A DNA stretch of 64,000 nucleotides from Trochalopteron elliotii (lineage: Eukaryota > Chordata > Aves > Passeriformes > Leiothrichidae). The stretch lies in NCBI GenBank assembly GCA_024734555.1, contig JANPWX010000038.1:1392450-1456449 (forward strand). The letters run 5' to 3'. This document shows, in pieces, positions 21,406-35,154 of the stretch. The notes under the pieces were generated by a model. That model made no database searches, was not told the origin of the DNA, and worked only from the letters and a program-made list of their open reading frames with translations. Each line of letters opens with the position of its first letter. The first letter of the stretch is position 1. The translations under genes and the position numbers were made by a program.

Positions 21406-24400
21406 AAGGACTGATCTCACTGCTTTTTGATTACAATTTGTACCTAAAATCTCCACAGCAAAAGTGTGAAGAGTGGCTCACCCAAATTTTGAAGAAATTC
21501 TGGTTCTTTACAAAAGTTCTCTCCTAAGACTGATCATAATTCTTATTACCAGTTTGAACCTATGATTTTTAGATATGTTCTTAGCCTTTGTGGGCAGTAA
21601 AAAAAATGTACAGAACTACCTCAGCCATTCAACAATCACTGCACTGGAGTGCAAACAATTTTTATAGTAAAATGCAGTCACTGACTGCAATGAGTTTTAT
21701 GATTTTTAGCTTGGAGGCTGAATGGTGTTTTCCTTGAATGCATATTTTGCAACGGTCAAAGCTTAATATTTTATGAATCTTTTTTTTTTTTCTCGGAAGA
21801 TATCAGGTTATTTTTGTAGGTTGAACTTGCTCATATTCTTGCCTCTCATCATACCTTCTCTATTTCCCATATGAAAGGGCTCCTTAAGCTTTCAAGAAGG
21901 ATATGCCATTATACGCTTGCCTCTGCATCTGCCTGTCCACAGTGTGACTGTAATGCATTTTTGTTCTTTGGGGAGAACTACCTGAGTTGTTCCATCCTAA
22001 GCTGAGATGAAAATTTTGGAAAATTCCAGTGATGAAAGTTTTAAACCACTTCAGGTGCTGTGGTTTTGATACTTATCCTTGAGTAGAGAGATGATAGAAA
22101 ATACAGGGAAAAGCAGTAGATAACTATTATTGTGTTACTAGCCATCTGAGAAACTTGCTAGAAATATTACCAGCTCTCCACCTTTTGTGAAGTGTTTTCT
22201 CTGGTAACCATTAGTTTCCACCACAGCCTTCTCTTGTCCATTTCCCCCCAAATAATTTTCCATCTTCTTCTATTCAGCTCCCTGAAAAGACACTGTTCAG
22301 CAAGCAGCTGTGCTTAGTAAAGAAGTTGTGCACGTCTTACAATGCACATTTTTTCAGCAGCCTCCTCCCTAGAAGCAGCAGCTATCAATGACATAGAGAT
22401 TTGAAAGCTGCCAGCACATAAGGGATGGGATATAAAATACTCCCTGCAAAAGTAAAAAATAAAGGCGAATTTCCAGATGCTACTTTTAGTTGAGATGGTT
22501 GTGAACACACGTGAAGTCCATATAGTAATTAACTGTTCCAACACAGGAACCAGAACAACAGTGCAACGGATGCTACTGTTAAAAACAGCTAAAGGTTAAG
22601 AATGCATTGATTAAGCATTGAAAATCAGAAATACTCTGCAAATAGGCCAGATGCAAGATAATATTATTTTAAAGGTTTGTTTTTCTTTTTTTAAGAACAA
22701 AAGCAGAGAAAAGCAGGTCAGAACCACAGAGAATTACTTTGGCTTAGCTTTTAGAAAAATAAGAAATAAATGCATGAAATTATAATAGGAAACAATACTA
22801 TTTTAAAGAAATAAACTGATTTCTCATCCTCATTTGCTGAAGCACTTGTGAAAATATCTACAGAGAAATCTCATAGTCAGGGAAATGCAATTAAAAATGA
22901 GTGCATCAGAGATCTGGTTGTGTGGGAGACACCAGTAACATTTGACACAGAGAAAGAAATTATAGTTCTCCTATCTGGAAATATTTCTCCTACATTGGCA
23001 GAGCTGACATTCTACAAAGAATAACTACATATAATAGTATAATTCAATTTATACAGTAGGAAGAATGGGTCTGATATTAAACATCTCTTTACCTTTTTCA
23101 GCTTAGCTGGGGTTTGTGGAAGTACTGACTTATGAGATTTTTTAAAATTTTTATTTCCTGTCTTGTTTTGTTTTCTTAGATTACATATCTTGGTTTAGAT
23201 AGAAAGGAAAACATTGAGGGTCAATTTATATGATTCCACTTGCTTTAACAGCAAGACAAGGATGAACAAGAACAAGAACAGAATTCCACTCTTGAGTTAT
23301 TTTTACTTAGGGAAATTAGAACACATTGAAATTAAGATTTTCATTAAAATGAAAAGTGTTTTATCTTTCCCGTCCTACAGTAAGTCACAGATGCAAAGGA
23401 GTTTTCTGTGTCACTACCTGGGACAGTCCCTGCACTGGTGCTGTTACTTGGATTGTGTACGCAAACCTAATTTTGGACTTCACAATTTTTTTTTTTTACG
23501 TATAAGTACACAACCAGAGCATGAAAAAGAAAAGGTTTTACAAAGTTATAATGTTTGAATTTCTCCTGGTTATTATGTATTGTCATTCTCTTTTGCTTAT
23601 TGTTTTCACACTCTGTAATAATGGAAAGAGCTGTCATAGAAGAACTGTAGGAAACTAATTGGAAATCACTCAAAGTTTGATTAATTAAGTGTAATTTACT
23701 TTTTGGCATTTTTGAAAGGAACAAATGCTTTCTTACAGAAGTAAAGTTGCTGAGTTTTGTTTTATCAGTTAAGCTGATTTCTTCTGAATATAAATGTTTC
23801 GATTCCCTTATTTTTATCTAGCATAAAGTCACAATAAACGCTGCATAATCTCTGAACCATATTCACTGCTACATTATATCAATTTAATGATGATATAACT
23901 CAGTGAAATAAAGAGAAACAAAAATTTACTGACTTAAATATACAATACTGGTTATGCCCAAGTAAATTAATCCTATAATATAATACCCATATATTTTGGG
24001 TCTGATGCTTGAAAAAGATGTTGTGTAAAGTGAATAAAGAAATCAATATAATATGGCAATATTTTACAGGTTTTAAGTATAAAAAGATACTAAATTCTGT
24101 ACTTTTATGTAATATGTTCATAAACTTGAAAAACATACATCTAAGAAACAAAATGCCAAATTCCATTTTCAATGTATTCCTAAAAATGAGTTAAATTTAT
24201 GTTATCATTATTTTTTTGTAGTCAATTTAGAGCCTGGCCTGAAATTCTTTCAGGGAAAGTTGCTTCTATGTGTTCAGACTGGTTTTAGATTAAGTACAAA
24301 GCAGACAAGCTTCGGAGTTAAAGAAAGAATGGGATGAGATATCTTTACTCCAGTAAAGTTCTTTTCCAGTGTCAGAAGTGAATTATTCCTAAAATTCCAT

Positions 24401-27400
24401 GTTAAGATTACAAAACAACTAGAATGATGTTAACAAATTCTTATTTCTTTTCCAGCTCCCTTGGTCCAATTTACTTCCTGGTTGAATATATTTGTATTGA
24501 AATAATGATGTGAATGTCTGCAAATTTGGAGGTTTATGTATTCAACATTTCATGCTTTACCAGTCAACCACACATTCCTTTTTTCTTTGTTGTCCAAGGG
24601 TGTCAAGACTGTAATAAACACTAAACTTATCAAATTCACAGGCAGTATAAAGTGTTGGCCTTTAACCATTTTTTTGACTTACAGGTATGTGCTCTGACAG
24701 CAAATGTTCAAAATATGTAGGAGAAAAAAAATTGAGAATGGATGTATTTCAATTTCTTAAGAAAAATTGAGTTGCTACTACTGGGATTCATTAAACTCAT
24801 TTCATCACAAGGCTGTGTTGTCCCATATTAAAGTCACTTAAAATAAATATATGTATCAGATATTTGTAAATATAACTGATACATGAAGAATGGATTTGAT
24901 TTGTAACATATGCCTTGACCTGTTTTAGAAAAGGAGAATTTCATTAAAGTTAGTAAAAATCTGAAAATGTAGACAGTAAAGAGTAAGGAACAGCAGATAC
25001 AGTAAATAAATGACCAACAGATGAAACAGCTAACTAAGAAACTGTCCGACCCACCTGGTGCTGCAAATGTCTCATTTTCCAGGTGCTGCAACTGAACTGC
25101 TCACAGAAGTTTCTGCTTCTCATATTGCAAATAGTTCCTAAGAAAGGGAAAAAAAAAAGAAACAGAAGAAATCTTTAGAATCACAAGCCTTTCATGTCTT
25201 GAAAACATTTGTGCCTGTGTCATCAATTTACCACCACAAGGCAGACACTTAAAAATTGAAACCTTGGAAAAACAGCCGGCCCTCTGCCTCCTGCTACAAG
25301 TTAGCGGGGGAACAAGCAGGGATGAAAACCTAGCATCAACTGCTCTGTGGCACCAACTTGTGTTCTTGCTCTTGTGAGCACACAGAGAGCACTGGAACAG
25401 TCAAGGTAAACAATACACAGAAGATCAGTGAACCTACACACGGTGTTTGGTTCCACTGAATGTCATCAAGGGTAGGAAAACCTACTTCTACCTTTAAAAT
25501 AAAGAAAAACCACAACTTCTACAACAAAACTTCCTTATTTTGAAGCAATTTTACACTTACCATTAGTCCAATTAACAGGGGTGTTTGTTTGTTTTGTTTT
25601 TCACATTGAAATACAAGGGCACAGTCTTTTTTAGCAAGGTAGCTTCATTGTTTTAATATTTGACACATCATAAGCAAGCCTCTTCCCCTGTAACAGATTT
25701 TTCAGAATATTACTACATTTAACCTACTTTCCTATGGTAGGGGTAAACCTCAGAAAGATGGTAACTCTGAGAGAAAACAAATACAAGAATATCAGAGAGC
25801 CAAAGCTTGCACGTTTACTGTTTTCTTTCCTAAACTAGAGCATGTATCCAAATACGGAAACACAACACTTGTGACAAAATCTGTAATGTGAAAATGAAGT
25901 TATACAAGAACAAATCATCCTTGTTAAAATCATACAGCATTGTACATCAGAGGCATTTAATTCATATTGTCAGGGAAACAAAAAATGGTTCTGAGAACTC
26001 TCTTAAGAACTTAGAAAAAGAAATAAATGTCATGATCACTGAGTTATAAAAACAAGCCTATTTCTTCAGAATTATACAACAAAACCCCCACAGATTATTA
26101 CTTTCTTTGCAAAATAGACATGAAAAATATAATATATAACCCTTCATCCTTGTTAAACCTGACAATTGCTGTCACTGGCTCATATATGGATCTTTTTCTT
26201 TTGTCAGCCTTATATTTTGCAGCTTTTTGATGCTGTGTTCAGACAGTGACATTTTAATAAAGCTTTGGTATGTGTGTGTTGAATTTTAAGCAAAATTACT
26301 GTTCACAAAAAATGGGTAGGGAGGAGAATCTTTCCAGACAAGGCACTGCCAGAGAAGATCAAATCTCCTATGTTTTATCTTCATTGGTGGATGGTGTGCA
26401 AGGTTCTGCTGATAACAATGATCCTCTAAAAAAACTATTGCTAAACATGCAGGTACTGTTAGAAAAGACAGTAAAGCGGGGTACTGTCCTCTCTTTCACA
26501 GTCCCTACTTGGTGCTATAATTTTTCTGCTTAAATTTTTCTCTCAGTCTGCAGCTCACAGTTTGTGGACAGCCTCTGCCAGCCACAATTTTCTGATCAGC
26601 TGTTATTAATCAGCGAACTTGCTACATTAGATGGGTATTGGCTTCATCCTTTAGATCTTTCTTTACTCTCCTTGAATGTTTCTTCCATTTACAAGCCTCC
26701 CTCTCTCAAAAAGCAATAGGAACATACACATTAAAACATGATGTATGCAAGAATAAAGTCACTTTTCCCTTTTAATGACACCACCTCAGTACTCTACAAA
26801 ATAGGGTAGTTAGCCAGAATGCCATTGCACCTTCTATGGGTCTGTCAGGTATCCTGCATTTATGCTGCTCTTGGATCACCTCCTACTGATGTTGTCACAC
26901 CACAGAATGTTCTGCAATCACCGCACAAGAAGAACAGTGACCAGGAATTGCCATTGCTTCTGCTCTTTAGCCATTCCTTGTTCCTCTAATGCAATTCCTA
27001 GTGGCTAGAATATCTTTTGAATCCCCTGAGCTACCAGGTAAGCTTCACAGCAAAAAGGAAAGTTCTCCTATTTTACCTAATAAGAACAAAATGGGATATT
27101 CACAGCCCGCTCTTGCAATCCTCCTTTATATTGCTTCTCAAAGTCATGATCTGGCAGCACCCAACCAGTTTGTTATTGATGATAAATCCCACCAGGGCAC
27201 TTCTCAGTCCTGCAGCTACACTCCTTTTACAAAGAGACAGCCTCTCCTCTCCGGAGCTGGCCATCTGTCAGCTGTGAGCAGTAACACTGCTGCTCTAAGA
27301 TTGATGTCTGTTGAGAGGTGAAACAATGCTGTTTTGAGGCTTTTGTCCAAAGATATTTTTCCTATTTCAAAATGGGAGATGCCCTATCAGAAAGGCATAA

Positions 27401-30400
27401 GCACTGCTTCATTTTGTGGTTGGAGATTTTGAATCAAGTGGCCACTTGGATCTACAATCATGGAAAGAATATTCCTACCAGGAACTAGAGGAACTGTATA
27501 GGCAGGCTTTGAAACAATTCAGTGCAGTGTTTTACTGCAAATACTGCCTACCTGATACAATATAACTCTTCCTAAAAGACAAAATGAATACTTTAAAAAT
27601 TCTATTATTGTTGTTTTAGTTTCCTAAATTGGAAGCATTTGACTATTTAAAATAGTTTGTGAGGGCCCGCTTCACTTAGGAAGGATTGGATTGCTCTCAT
27701 ACTTGAAGCAATTTCTGAGTTTTAATCTGCAGCTAAACTCTAAGGTCTCTTTTCTTGCAATTTTAGAGACCATTTTTAATCTGCTTTGAATTATGAATTT
27801 CCATTGCCTAAGGTCTTGCTTTTCTTCCCAGAGAAATTCACTGATTTTCCTCATGACTTTGAAATCTGCCCTACATATCAAAACCAGGTTTTACTGGGTT
27901 TGGATCTATACTGCTGTCATACTTTCGTTATCAACAGCATTTAATTTTTCATTTGCTTTACTGTCTTTTGCTGATCAAACAATGGTTTTCATATTCTGGA
28001 AAATTAATATCAATTCTTTCTCTACCCCAACATTGTTACAAAGTTCAGGCATATTGTTTATCTTCTGTTCTGAATCAGCTTCTCAGTGGAGCCATAAGTA
28101 TGGAAAAATTTGACAGTTTCCATATTCTCTCTGGGGACAGCAGAATTGCAAATGCTGGCTGAAATGCATAATTGTCTTCTGATTTTTTCCACTGGTGGGT
28201 TTTTTAATTCCTTCTCCTTGATCTTCAGCAATCCTCAGCAATTCCATCAGAGTAAGGAGATGCACAATCAGAAGAGCCTGTCTTGCCAGGAATCCAAAAG
28301 AGACTGCATTCTTTAACAGCTGGCTTTCGATCTGCTTCATTGTTTTCTGCTGTTCAGTAGTAATTCTTACAGGTCCTGTTAGTGACCCTGAAGAAATTGC
28401 CAGATTTTTCTGCCCATTTAGGAATGACGCTTCCTTCCACTGAAATATTTCTATTAAATGAAGTTTTATTTGTTACAGAAGCTAAAGCAGCCTGAATGTT
28501 GTGCTTTGTAACTGTTTACTCTGTACAGTTTGCTCTGAGGAACTCAATTGTCTCTTAGAGGAAAAGCTCTCATTTCCATGCCTGAATATTGAATATATGT
28601 TATTACTACTACTAATGTAAACATGCATTTTAAGTGACTACTAAAACTATAATTTACCAATGCAAAGTGTGTTACTAGTGATGTCTTTGCAGTAAGGTCC
28701 TTAAACCCCTGTGCTCATTCCTTTCTTTACAACTGCTGAGTGATGTTGAATCTGATGTAGGTTTTATGGCATAAGTTGGGAACTGTGCAGACCTACTCGA
28801 CGGATCTTTTGTAGGTTAAAATGTATATAGATATTAGTAGGCATTACTATTCTTTCCTGTCTCAGGTCAACAGGAGCTAGACACAGTGAGGAGAAAACAA
28901 TTCTATCTGAAAGACTCGTTCACCTGGCCTGTAGTCTAAACTTGTAGAGGCTTCTAATATTGGCTGATATGGTTGTAGCAATCATATCTACCATGCCAAA
29001 ATCTGGATGAAATCTACTGAATTTAATATCTGCTAGGTCTAGGCTATTCAAATGGGACAGTGATGGGCACACAACATTGTTGTATCAAAGAGGTATTTGT
29101 CTAAAGTAGGCTAAAAAGATACCTTTCAGCTGCTCCCAGGGCCAAGGAAGACATCAGTACCAACCCACAGGATAATTTCCACCAGTCATCACTATCAGCG
29201 ATGAATTGACAATGTACTGAGTCCTTTCTGTAAGATCCCCAATTGAATTTGATAATGAAAAATATTAAAATCTTCTTGATCAAACTTGACTCAAAGAAGC
29301 ATAAACCTCAACTTTTAAAATTCAGTCTGAAAGAAATTATACCATGTGTCTTCTTGCAGTTGTCTCCTTCCAAGAAAACGTCGCCTGGTGGGTTCTGGAT
29401 CTTTCAGTAATTGCTTGAATTACTGATAAGTATTTCAGTTGGATCAGACCCTTTTATTTAATTAATAGCTCTTAAATCTTATGTGGTCAATTGTCTTTAG
29501 CAGTCTTTAGATGTGACTTCTTGAGCAGAAATGTTTGAGTCCTGAGGGTGTGTATACTCACACTGTGAAATATCTATCTGTGGATAGATGCTAACTGTGC
29601 CTACACTGTGAAAGTCAAATAGGTTAGCAAATGGCTAGCTACAGAAAATTAAACCAATATGATTTCATACTAAATATTAACAAAAATAAATTAAATTTTC
29701 CGCAAAAAGCTCTGGAGGCAATGTTCTTTATCTAAACGGGTGAGTTAGACAATGAGGTTCACACTAAATCTTTTTTAAAAGAACCTTTTCTCTACTAGAG
29801 GTAAGTTCAAGGAACCAAGGTATGTAATCTGTTGGCTGCATTTAAGCATTACAAACATTTACACCCTAACACTGACAAAAATTTTCTTAAAATGCCTGTT
29901 ACCATTCTCTTTTTATCTCACTTGGATGATGACTCAATTAAAAAATTATTTCATTCTCACTTTAAAAATCTTCACCTACAACAGAAAGAGGCTGTTTTTG
30001 AAATAAATTGAATGTCTTCGGGAGATGGAATTGAAAAGGTTTGAGGGTGAGAAGATACACAGCTGCTGGGTAATTCACCCTACCTACCATCTACAGCTGA
30101 CATTTATTAGAGCCTTCAAGCCATTTGTGCAAAAAATCTGCAGTGGTTCCTCTGTTCCTGTTACTGAATTTCAATCAGTCCTATAGGGTTTATTCCTGAA
30201 GTGAATCAATACAGAGAGTTATTTTCAAAAGGCCTAAGACATCTATAACCTATTTGCATTTAGAACATTATTTCAGCTCCTTTCCCACAGAGAAAATATC
30301 ACCAGCAGCAAGACCACATCTTTTCATATCTGTACAGGGAAAAGGACAGTTTGTCACTTTGGGCAATGATATAAAGATATTATTGGCTTATGTATTTGAA

Positions 30401-30948
30401 GATTTGTTTTTAAAAATCTGCCTGAAAAAATACAAAAAAGTGAAATGGGAACTGTGCTCTTTGAATATATGTAATGTTAATAATTTCAGAACAGACTGCA
30501 TAGTAATCCTTCAGAAGGATTCAGAAGGAACTCTAAAATAGTGAAAAAAATACCTTGGTTTTAAAAAATGAATAAAATTCCCTTACTATAAGCTCAAATT
30601 AGCTCAGTATAGAAACAGATCATGTAACATTTTGACTAGCATCACGAGTTTTTATCACTTCCAAGTATGTGGATGTCTACAGATTAGGAAATGGCAGAAA
30701 ATGTTTTGGTTGAAACATTTGTCCAAATTTCAGATATAATTTTGACTGCCCTTTTTTAATGGCTACTTATGTTCTTAGGCACTGGTGGCAGGAACATGTA
30801 TCTAGAGTAGATATTGACACTGATGATAATCAAAACGTCACTAATGAATATGTTTTTATAGAATTGCTGAGAACCTGACACCACATAAAAACACCTGCAA
30901 GCAAACACCTTCTGGTTTTCATACAGAATTCAGTCTGTGGATTATTTA
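21406..30948. other. Repeat-poor, gene-free AT-rich stretch
   Basis: About 9.5 kb with no recognised transposon. ORFs of 60-114 codons occur on both strands (for example 23214-23558, 26270-26533, 26989-27321, 27793-28113), none with a domain, signal or conserved motif I recognise. Single-base runs occur, such as T-runs near 21780 and 23485. Confidence 0.5.
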
Positions 30949-31088
30949 ATCACAGAAACACAGAATATTTTGAGTTGAAAGGGACCCACAAAGATCAGCA
31001 AGTCAACTCTTCAGTGAATGGTGCATGCAGGAATAAAATCCACCACCTTGGCATTATTATAACCATTCTCTAACCAACTGAGCTAATC
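30949..31088 (-). mobile_element. TguSINE1-like SINE, tRNA-Ile head with CR1 tail
   Basis: On the minus strand the element opens GATTAGCTCAGTTGGTTAGA, the 5' half of a tRNA-Ile gene. An intact A box TAGCTCAGTTGG lies at 31074-31085. The anticodon-arm region is diverged (ATAATAATGCCAAGG), and the B box is decayed to a GGATTTTATTCC-like stretch. The second half is a CR1-type 3' end, TGTGGGTCCCTTTCAACTCA, ending with TTCTGTGTTTCTGTGAT at 30949. This tRNA-Ile plus CR1-tail design is that of TguSINE1, which uses CR1 enzymes for copying and is described from passerines. The decayed B box makes it inactive. It is not a tRNA gene. Confidence 0.85.
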
Positions 31089-31329
31089 ACAATTTAGACA
31101 TAACTCACATAATAATGTATAACATGTAAATATCTGACAAAGCATACATTTTATATAAGCAAGTAAATATCTTAAGATCATTTAACTTTTGTTATAAAAC
31201 TTGATAATTTTATAAGTTCTCACCCCAGCATTTACTCCAATTACCACATTTTCAGTGGTGAAAATGAAAAATTGATTTGGTACAGGATATTCTCCTTGTG
31301 AGAATAGCTCTTAATGTGCTCTCTCAGCA
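31089..31329. other. Short unique spacer
   Basis: AT-rich DNA between the SINE and a CR1 tail of opposite orientation. Nothing recognisable. Confidence 0.6.
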
Positions 31330-31391
31330 AGAGTTGGACTTCAATGATCCTTGTGGGTCCCTTACAACTCAGGAAATTCTATGATTCTATG
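31330..31391 (+). mobile_element. CR1 LINE or SINE 3' tail, very short
   Basis: Contains AGAGTTGGACTTCAATGATC, CTTGTGGGTCCCTTACAACT and the terminal repeat ATTCTATGATTCTATG at 31376-31391. It is the same 3' end type as the SINE 240 bases upstream but in opposite orientation. At about 60 bases it cannot be assigned to CR1 or SINE with certainty. Confidence 0.8.
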
Positions 31392-34300
31392 AAATAACAT
31401 TGACTTGGATTAGTAAAGATTGAAGATGAATGAAAATAGGATAAAAGGATAGAATGCTAGAATTCAACACTTTATATTAACACATTAAAGTTCACTTGAA
31501 AGTTGCATTATACACAGTTTAGTAATTGTTTTACATGATGTTTTGAATTGAGAATGGAAACTATAAAGGTTGTTTGTTGCGGCCATCATTTAGGTTTTCA
31601 GATTGCCACATATCCCAGAATACTTTCTTTGAAGAAAATCAGTAAATATATCTGTGATGCTGGAGTATTAGAGCAGAGGTACAACAGTCCTGTGCAAAAG
31701 TCACAGAAGCATGGGAATTAAGGAGTTTTGGTCTTACAGGGATCCCTCAGATCCGTCTGGCAGCTAACAAACACAGGAAGTGATAATGATGTTCTGGAAA
31801 ATTCTGGAACAGCACATAATAATTTGGTCTTCAGTCTGAGCAATGTATATGTTTTTTTAAGTCTGTTAAAGAAAGAAAAGTGCTGCAAGATTTAAGACTA
31901 ACAGAACTGCATTCCAGATAAACAAGCTTGTTATTTAAACTGTCCAGTCCTGCATTTTAAGCTGGCAACTTAACCTTATACTGTTGTTTAATTCTGTGCA
32001 AACTTTTAGTGAAGTAGTTCTCCTAGATTTAACTGACATAATAATGTCAGTGATTTCCTGCGTTGAGTTTAAATTCTACAATGCATCTTCAAGACAGATA
32101 ATAAGTGAAAGGGTTGAGAAACTCTATGGGTGTTCTCTTTGTGACACTCAGAAGTGTTTAATACTTTGGTTGCAGATATAATAATAGCAAGATCTTCTAC
32201 AGAGGGATATTCACTAACCTCTGTTTATGCCTGCTCAAACTGCAAGGGCAACTGATTATCTCAATTTTATAATAAAAGTGTTAAGAAACTAAGGGAATAA
32301 CTTCATCATTGTTTCTAGATTAAAATTACGACACACTTCATGACTCTGATTCATTGCAAAGTAATGCTTTCAGCATTTGTTTTATTTGTGTATAATGCAA
32401 ACAAAGCCTTGAGAAGTGTTAAATATTAAATCTCCTCTTAAAATCGTTGTAGTCTACTGTCTTCATAATCATGAGGCTGGCAATGGCAAATTAACCCTGT
32501 GAATTGCTTCATTCTGAGAGTATAATTAATTTTCTTTCAGGTGCGGAATGTACGACTTGCTTGAGCTTGTAATGAATATATATTTTTTAATTGGTTTAGT
32601 GTTGCCAAAACCTCAGAAAATATACAGCAGCCTGAAGTGTCAAGCAACAGAAATCTTCCTGCTCCATTTGTTTTACCAGACATATATCAATTATTTACCA
32701 GGAAGAAGATACAATATTATTTAGGGTCAATGAATCTATGGAAAATACCATCTGACATTTCTGGAACAGAGTGATATTGCAAGAACTTCCTGGTATTCTT
32801 TTATCAAAGGTGAGTTGCTGAGTAAACTCCAAGTTAGCACAAAAGAAGGTAAGTTTGGACAAATGCATTTCCCTTGCCTACAGAAAATGTGCCCTGAGAC
32901 GTGAATACTAGGTTTATATTCAGAAATCCATAAGGACTATATCATTAGTTCTAAAAATAAAAGAATACCATTGCTTTAGTTCTTTCAGTATGGGATTTTC
33001 TGGTGTCTGAATGATAAGCCTTTTGCCTCCAAAATTTTAGCATGAGTCAGTTAGAGGAAAATATGACTTCTATCAGTGTGAAGTGATAGTCAACCTCTCT
33101 CACACCAACACGTATTTTTTATTTCATAGGGCAAAGGCCTGATCTCATGTCCCCTGTGGTCTGAGGAAATTCTCTTTCACTGGGATGCACAATGTGAAGG
33201 CAGGTCCAAACTTGGTTCAATGGGCTTAGCTGGACAGAAGTTGTGAAGGTTAATCAAAACCTCTCATATATCAGCTTGGCAAGATTAAAAGCACACTCTC
33301 TTTCCACACTCTGTACCCAAAGCAGAGTGTAAGATAGCAGGTATAGGCAGTAAAAGTTAAATGGCCACATCTTACTCTCACCTTGTCTGAGGCACACGGG
33401 AACTGTTTGCAATGGAAATGGTGAAAGTTTTTTTCAAATTCAACACTTGCAGAGTCTGTACATATACTTTATATAATTGCAGTTTACAGTGAGTGTTTAA
33501 TAATAAGAAGGAAAAAATATTTCAGCCTGTGAAATGCAAGATTAATAGTTTTTTTTTGCCTGAGAATCCACACAGGCACAGAGTAATGGCCAGAAATCAG
33601 AGTCTGTGCCAGGTTTCCAGCACCTGCACCGACTTTGAGAGGCAGCAGACACACTGGCCAGCTATGATGCTCCTTTTTGACTGAATTACCCCCTAACAGC
33701 ATTAAGACTAGGTATCCATGGGGACTGAGCTCACTGCTACAGGACTGAAGATGAAGGCTAAAGCCAAGTTTTAACCCAACTCAACTTAAACAAGCTAAGT
33801 GGAGCCCTAATTCTTCATCTCTATTTGCTCAGGTGGGCTTACCTGTCCCTGAGGTGCACTGCTGAACACTACAGCTATGTTGTTCACTTACCTGAGTAAA
33901 TGGATGGGGGTGTGGGAGGATTCCTGCAGTTTGATGCAGAGAAGTAAAAATCTGTGAAGTTCCATTAACCAGCTCCCTCTTCAGCTGGCACAGTGTGCCA
34001 AAACATCAACAGATACAGAACTAATGCTGGACCTCACATGCTGGTCATTATGCTGAGTCTATGAAATGGATGAGGTTTAAATGCGAGGGATATTGTGTCA
34101 TCTTAGGCTTCATCTGATCTAGAAGAAGAGTTAGCCACTTGCCTTGAAGAATTTAATATAATGGCACAGGACTAACTTCTGCTGACATTAAAGCTGACCC
34201 AAGCAGATGTTGTAAAGCTTTGCAAAGGCTGTGCAGCTCTAGCTGACAGTCTTGGGAGAAGATTTGCACAAAACAGTGAGGGCTGGCTGCCCAGAATGAG

Positions 34301-35154
34301 AAATCTGTTGCCTTATGTTATGAACAACTGAAGGCTATGTACTGTATGTACTGATAGGTGTCGAAACTTTTGTTCATCTGCTGATGCAGCAGAGAGTGTG
34401 TATTAAAATGATGAAATTAATATGTGGTCATATTACATACAACCATGATTATATTTTATTTTTTTTTTTGCCATATAGGTATTTTGTATATAAAAGTATT
34501 TTGGTGCCAGGGCAAATGCAGCATGCTGCTACCTTTTAGAAGTCAAGGTATATTAGAAGTATTAATATTACTGCCATGGAATATGTTTACACAACCAAGG
34601 CCTGCAGAGTATTTTTTGGGAATTGCCCCAGTAGTTTTCCAGTATTTTTCCTGTTTGAGGCCTGATACTAAGAGAGGGATTTTTTTCATCTGCCATTCTA
34701 GACCCAGCTTACAATTACTGGTGACTGAGGCAGTCTGGACTACCCTTATAGCAATTGCCCCATGTATACATGTCGTTCCTTAATACATAAAATTCTGTTT
34801 TCTACAAATATTATTGTTCTCCTATTTAGCTCAGTGGAACAGTAGAAATGCATGAGCTAATCTCAACCATTAGAATTGGAAATTGCAAGTTATTTAAGAA
34901 GGCCATGGGAATTGTGGAGTTTTTTCAAGTGTATGTATGTATGAGCACACACTCTCAGTAAAATTTGCTTTACTACAGTGTGTTGTGTGAAGAAAAGAAG
35001 GAGGAGAATAAACACAATAAACATAATAAACATACAGTCTTCCCCCACCCAAGCAGTAAAAAAAGCGCCTTCCTGTTGTAATAGAACAGCTGGCTACCAG
35101 CTAAGCTCCAGCTGTGAGTGGAATAACTCTGCTGTGCCACACAAGGAAGCAATA
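31392..35154. other. Unique AT-rich stretch, no gene recognised
   Basis: No transposon recognised. At 34424-34783 a 119-codon plus-strand ORF is hydrophobic at its N-terminus and otherwise featureless. A possible splice acceptor followed by an open frame at 32527-32724 is noted as a finding. Other ORFs are below 75 codons. Confidence 0.5.

Noticed and set aside
31030..31088. tRNA-Ile gene
   Set aside because: The B box and anticodon arm are decayed and the sequence runs straight into a CR1 tail, so it is the head of a SINE.
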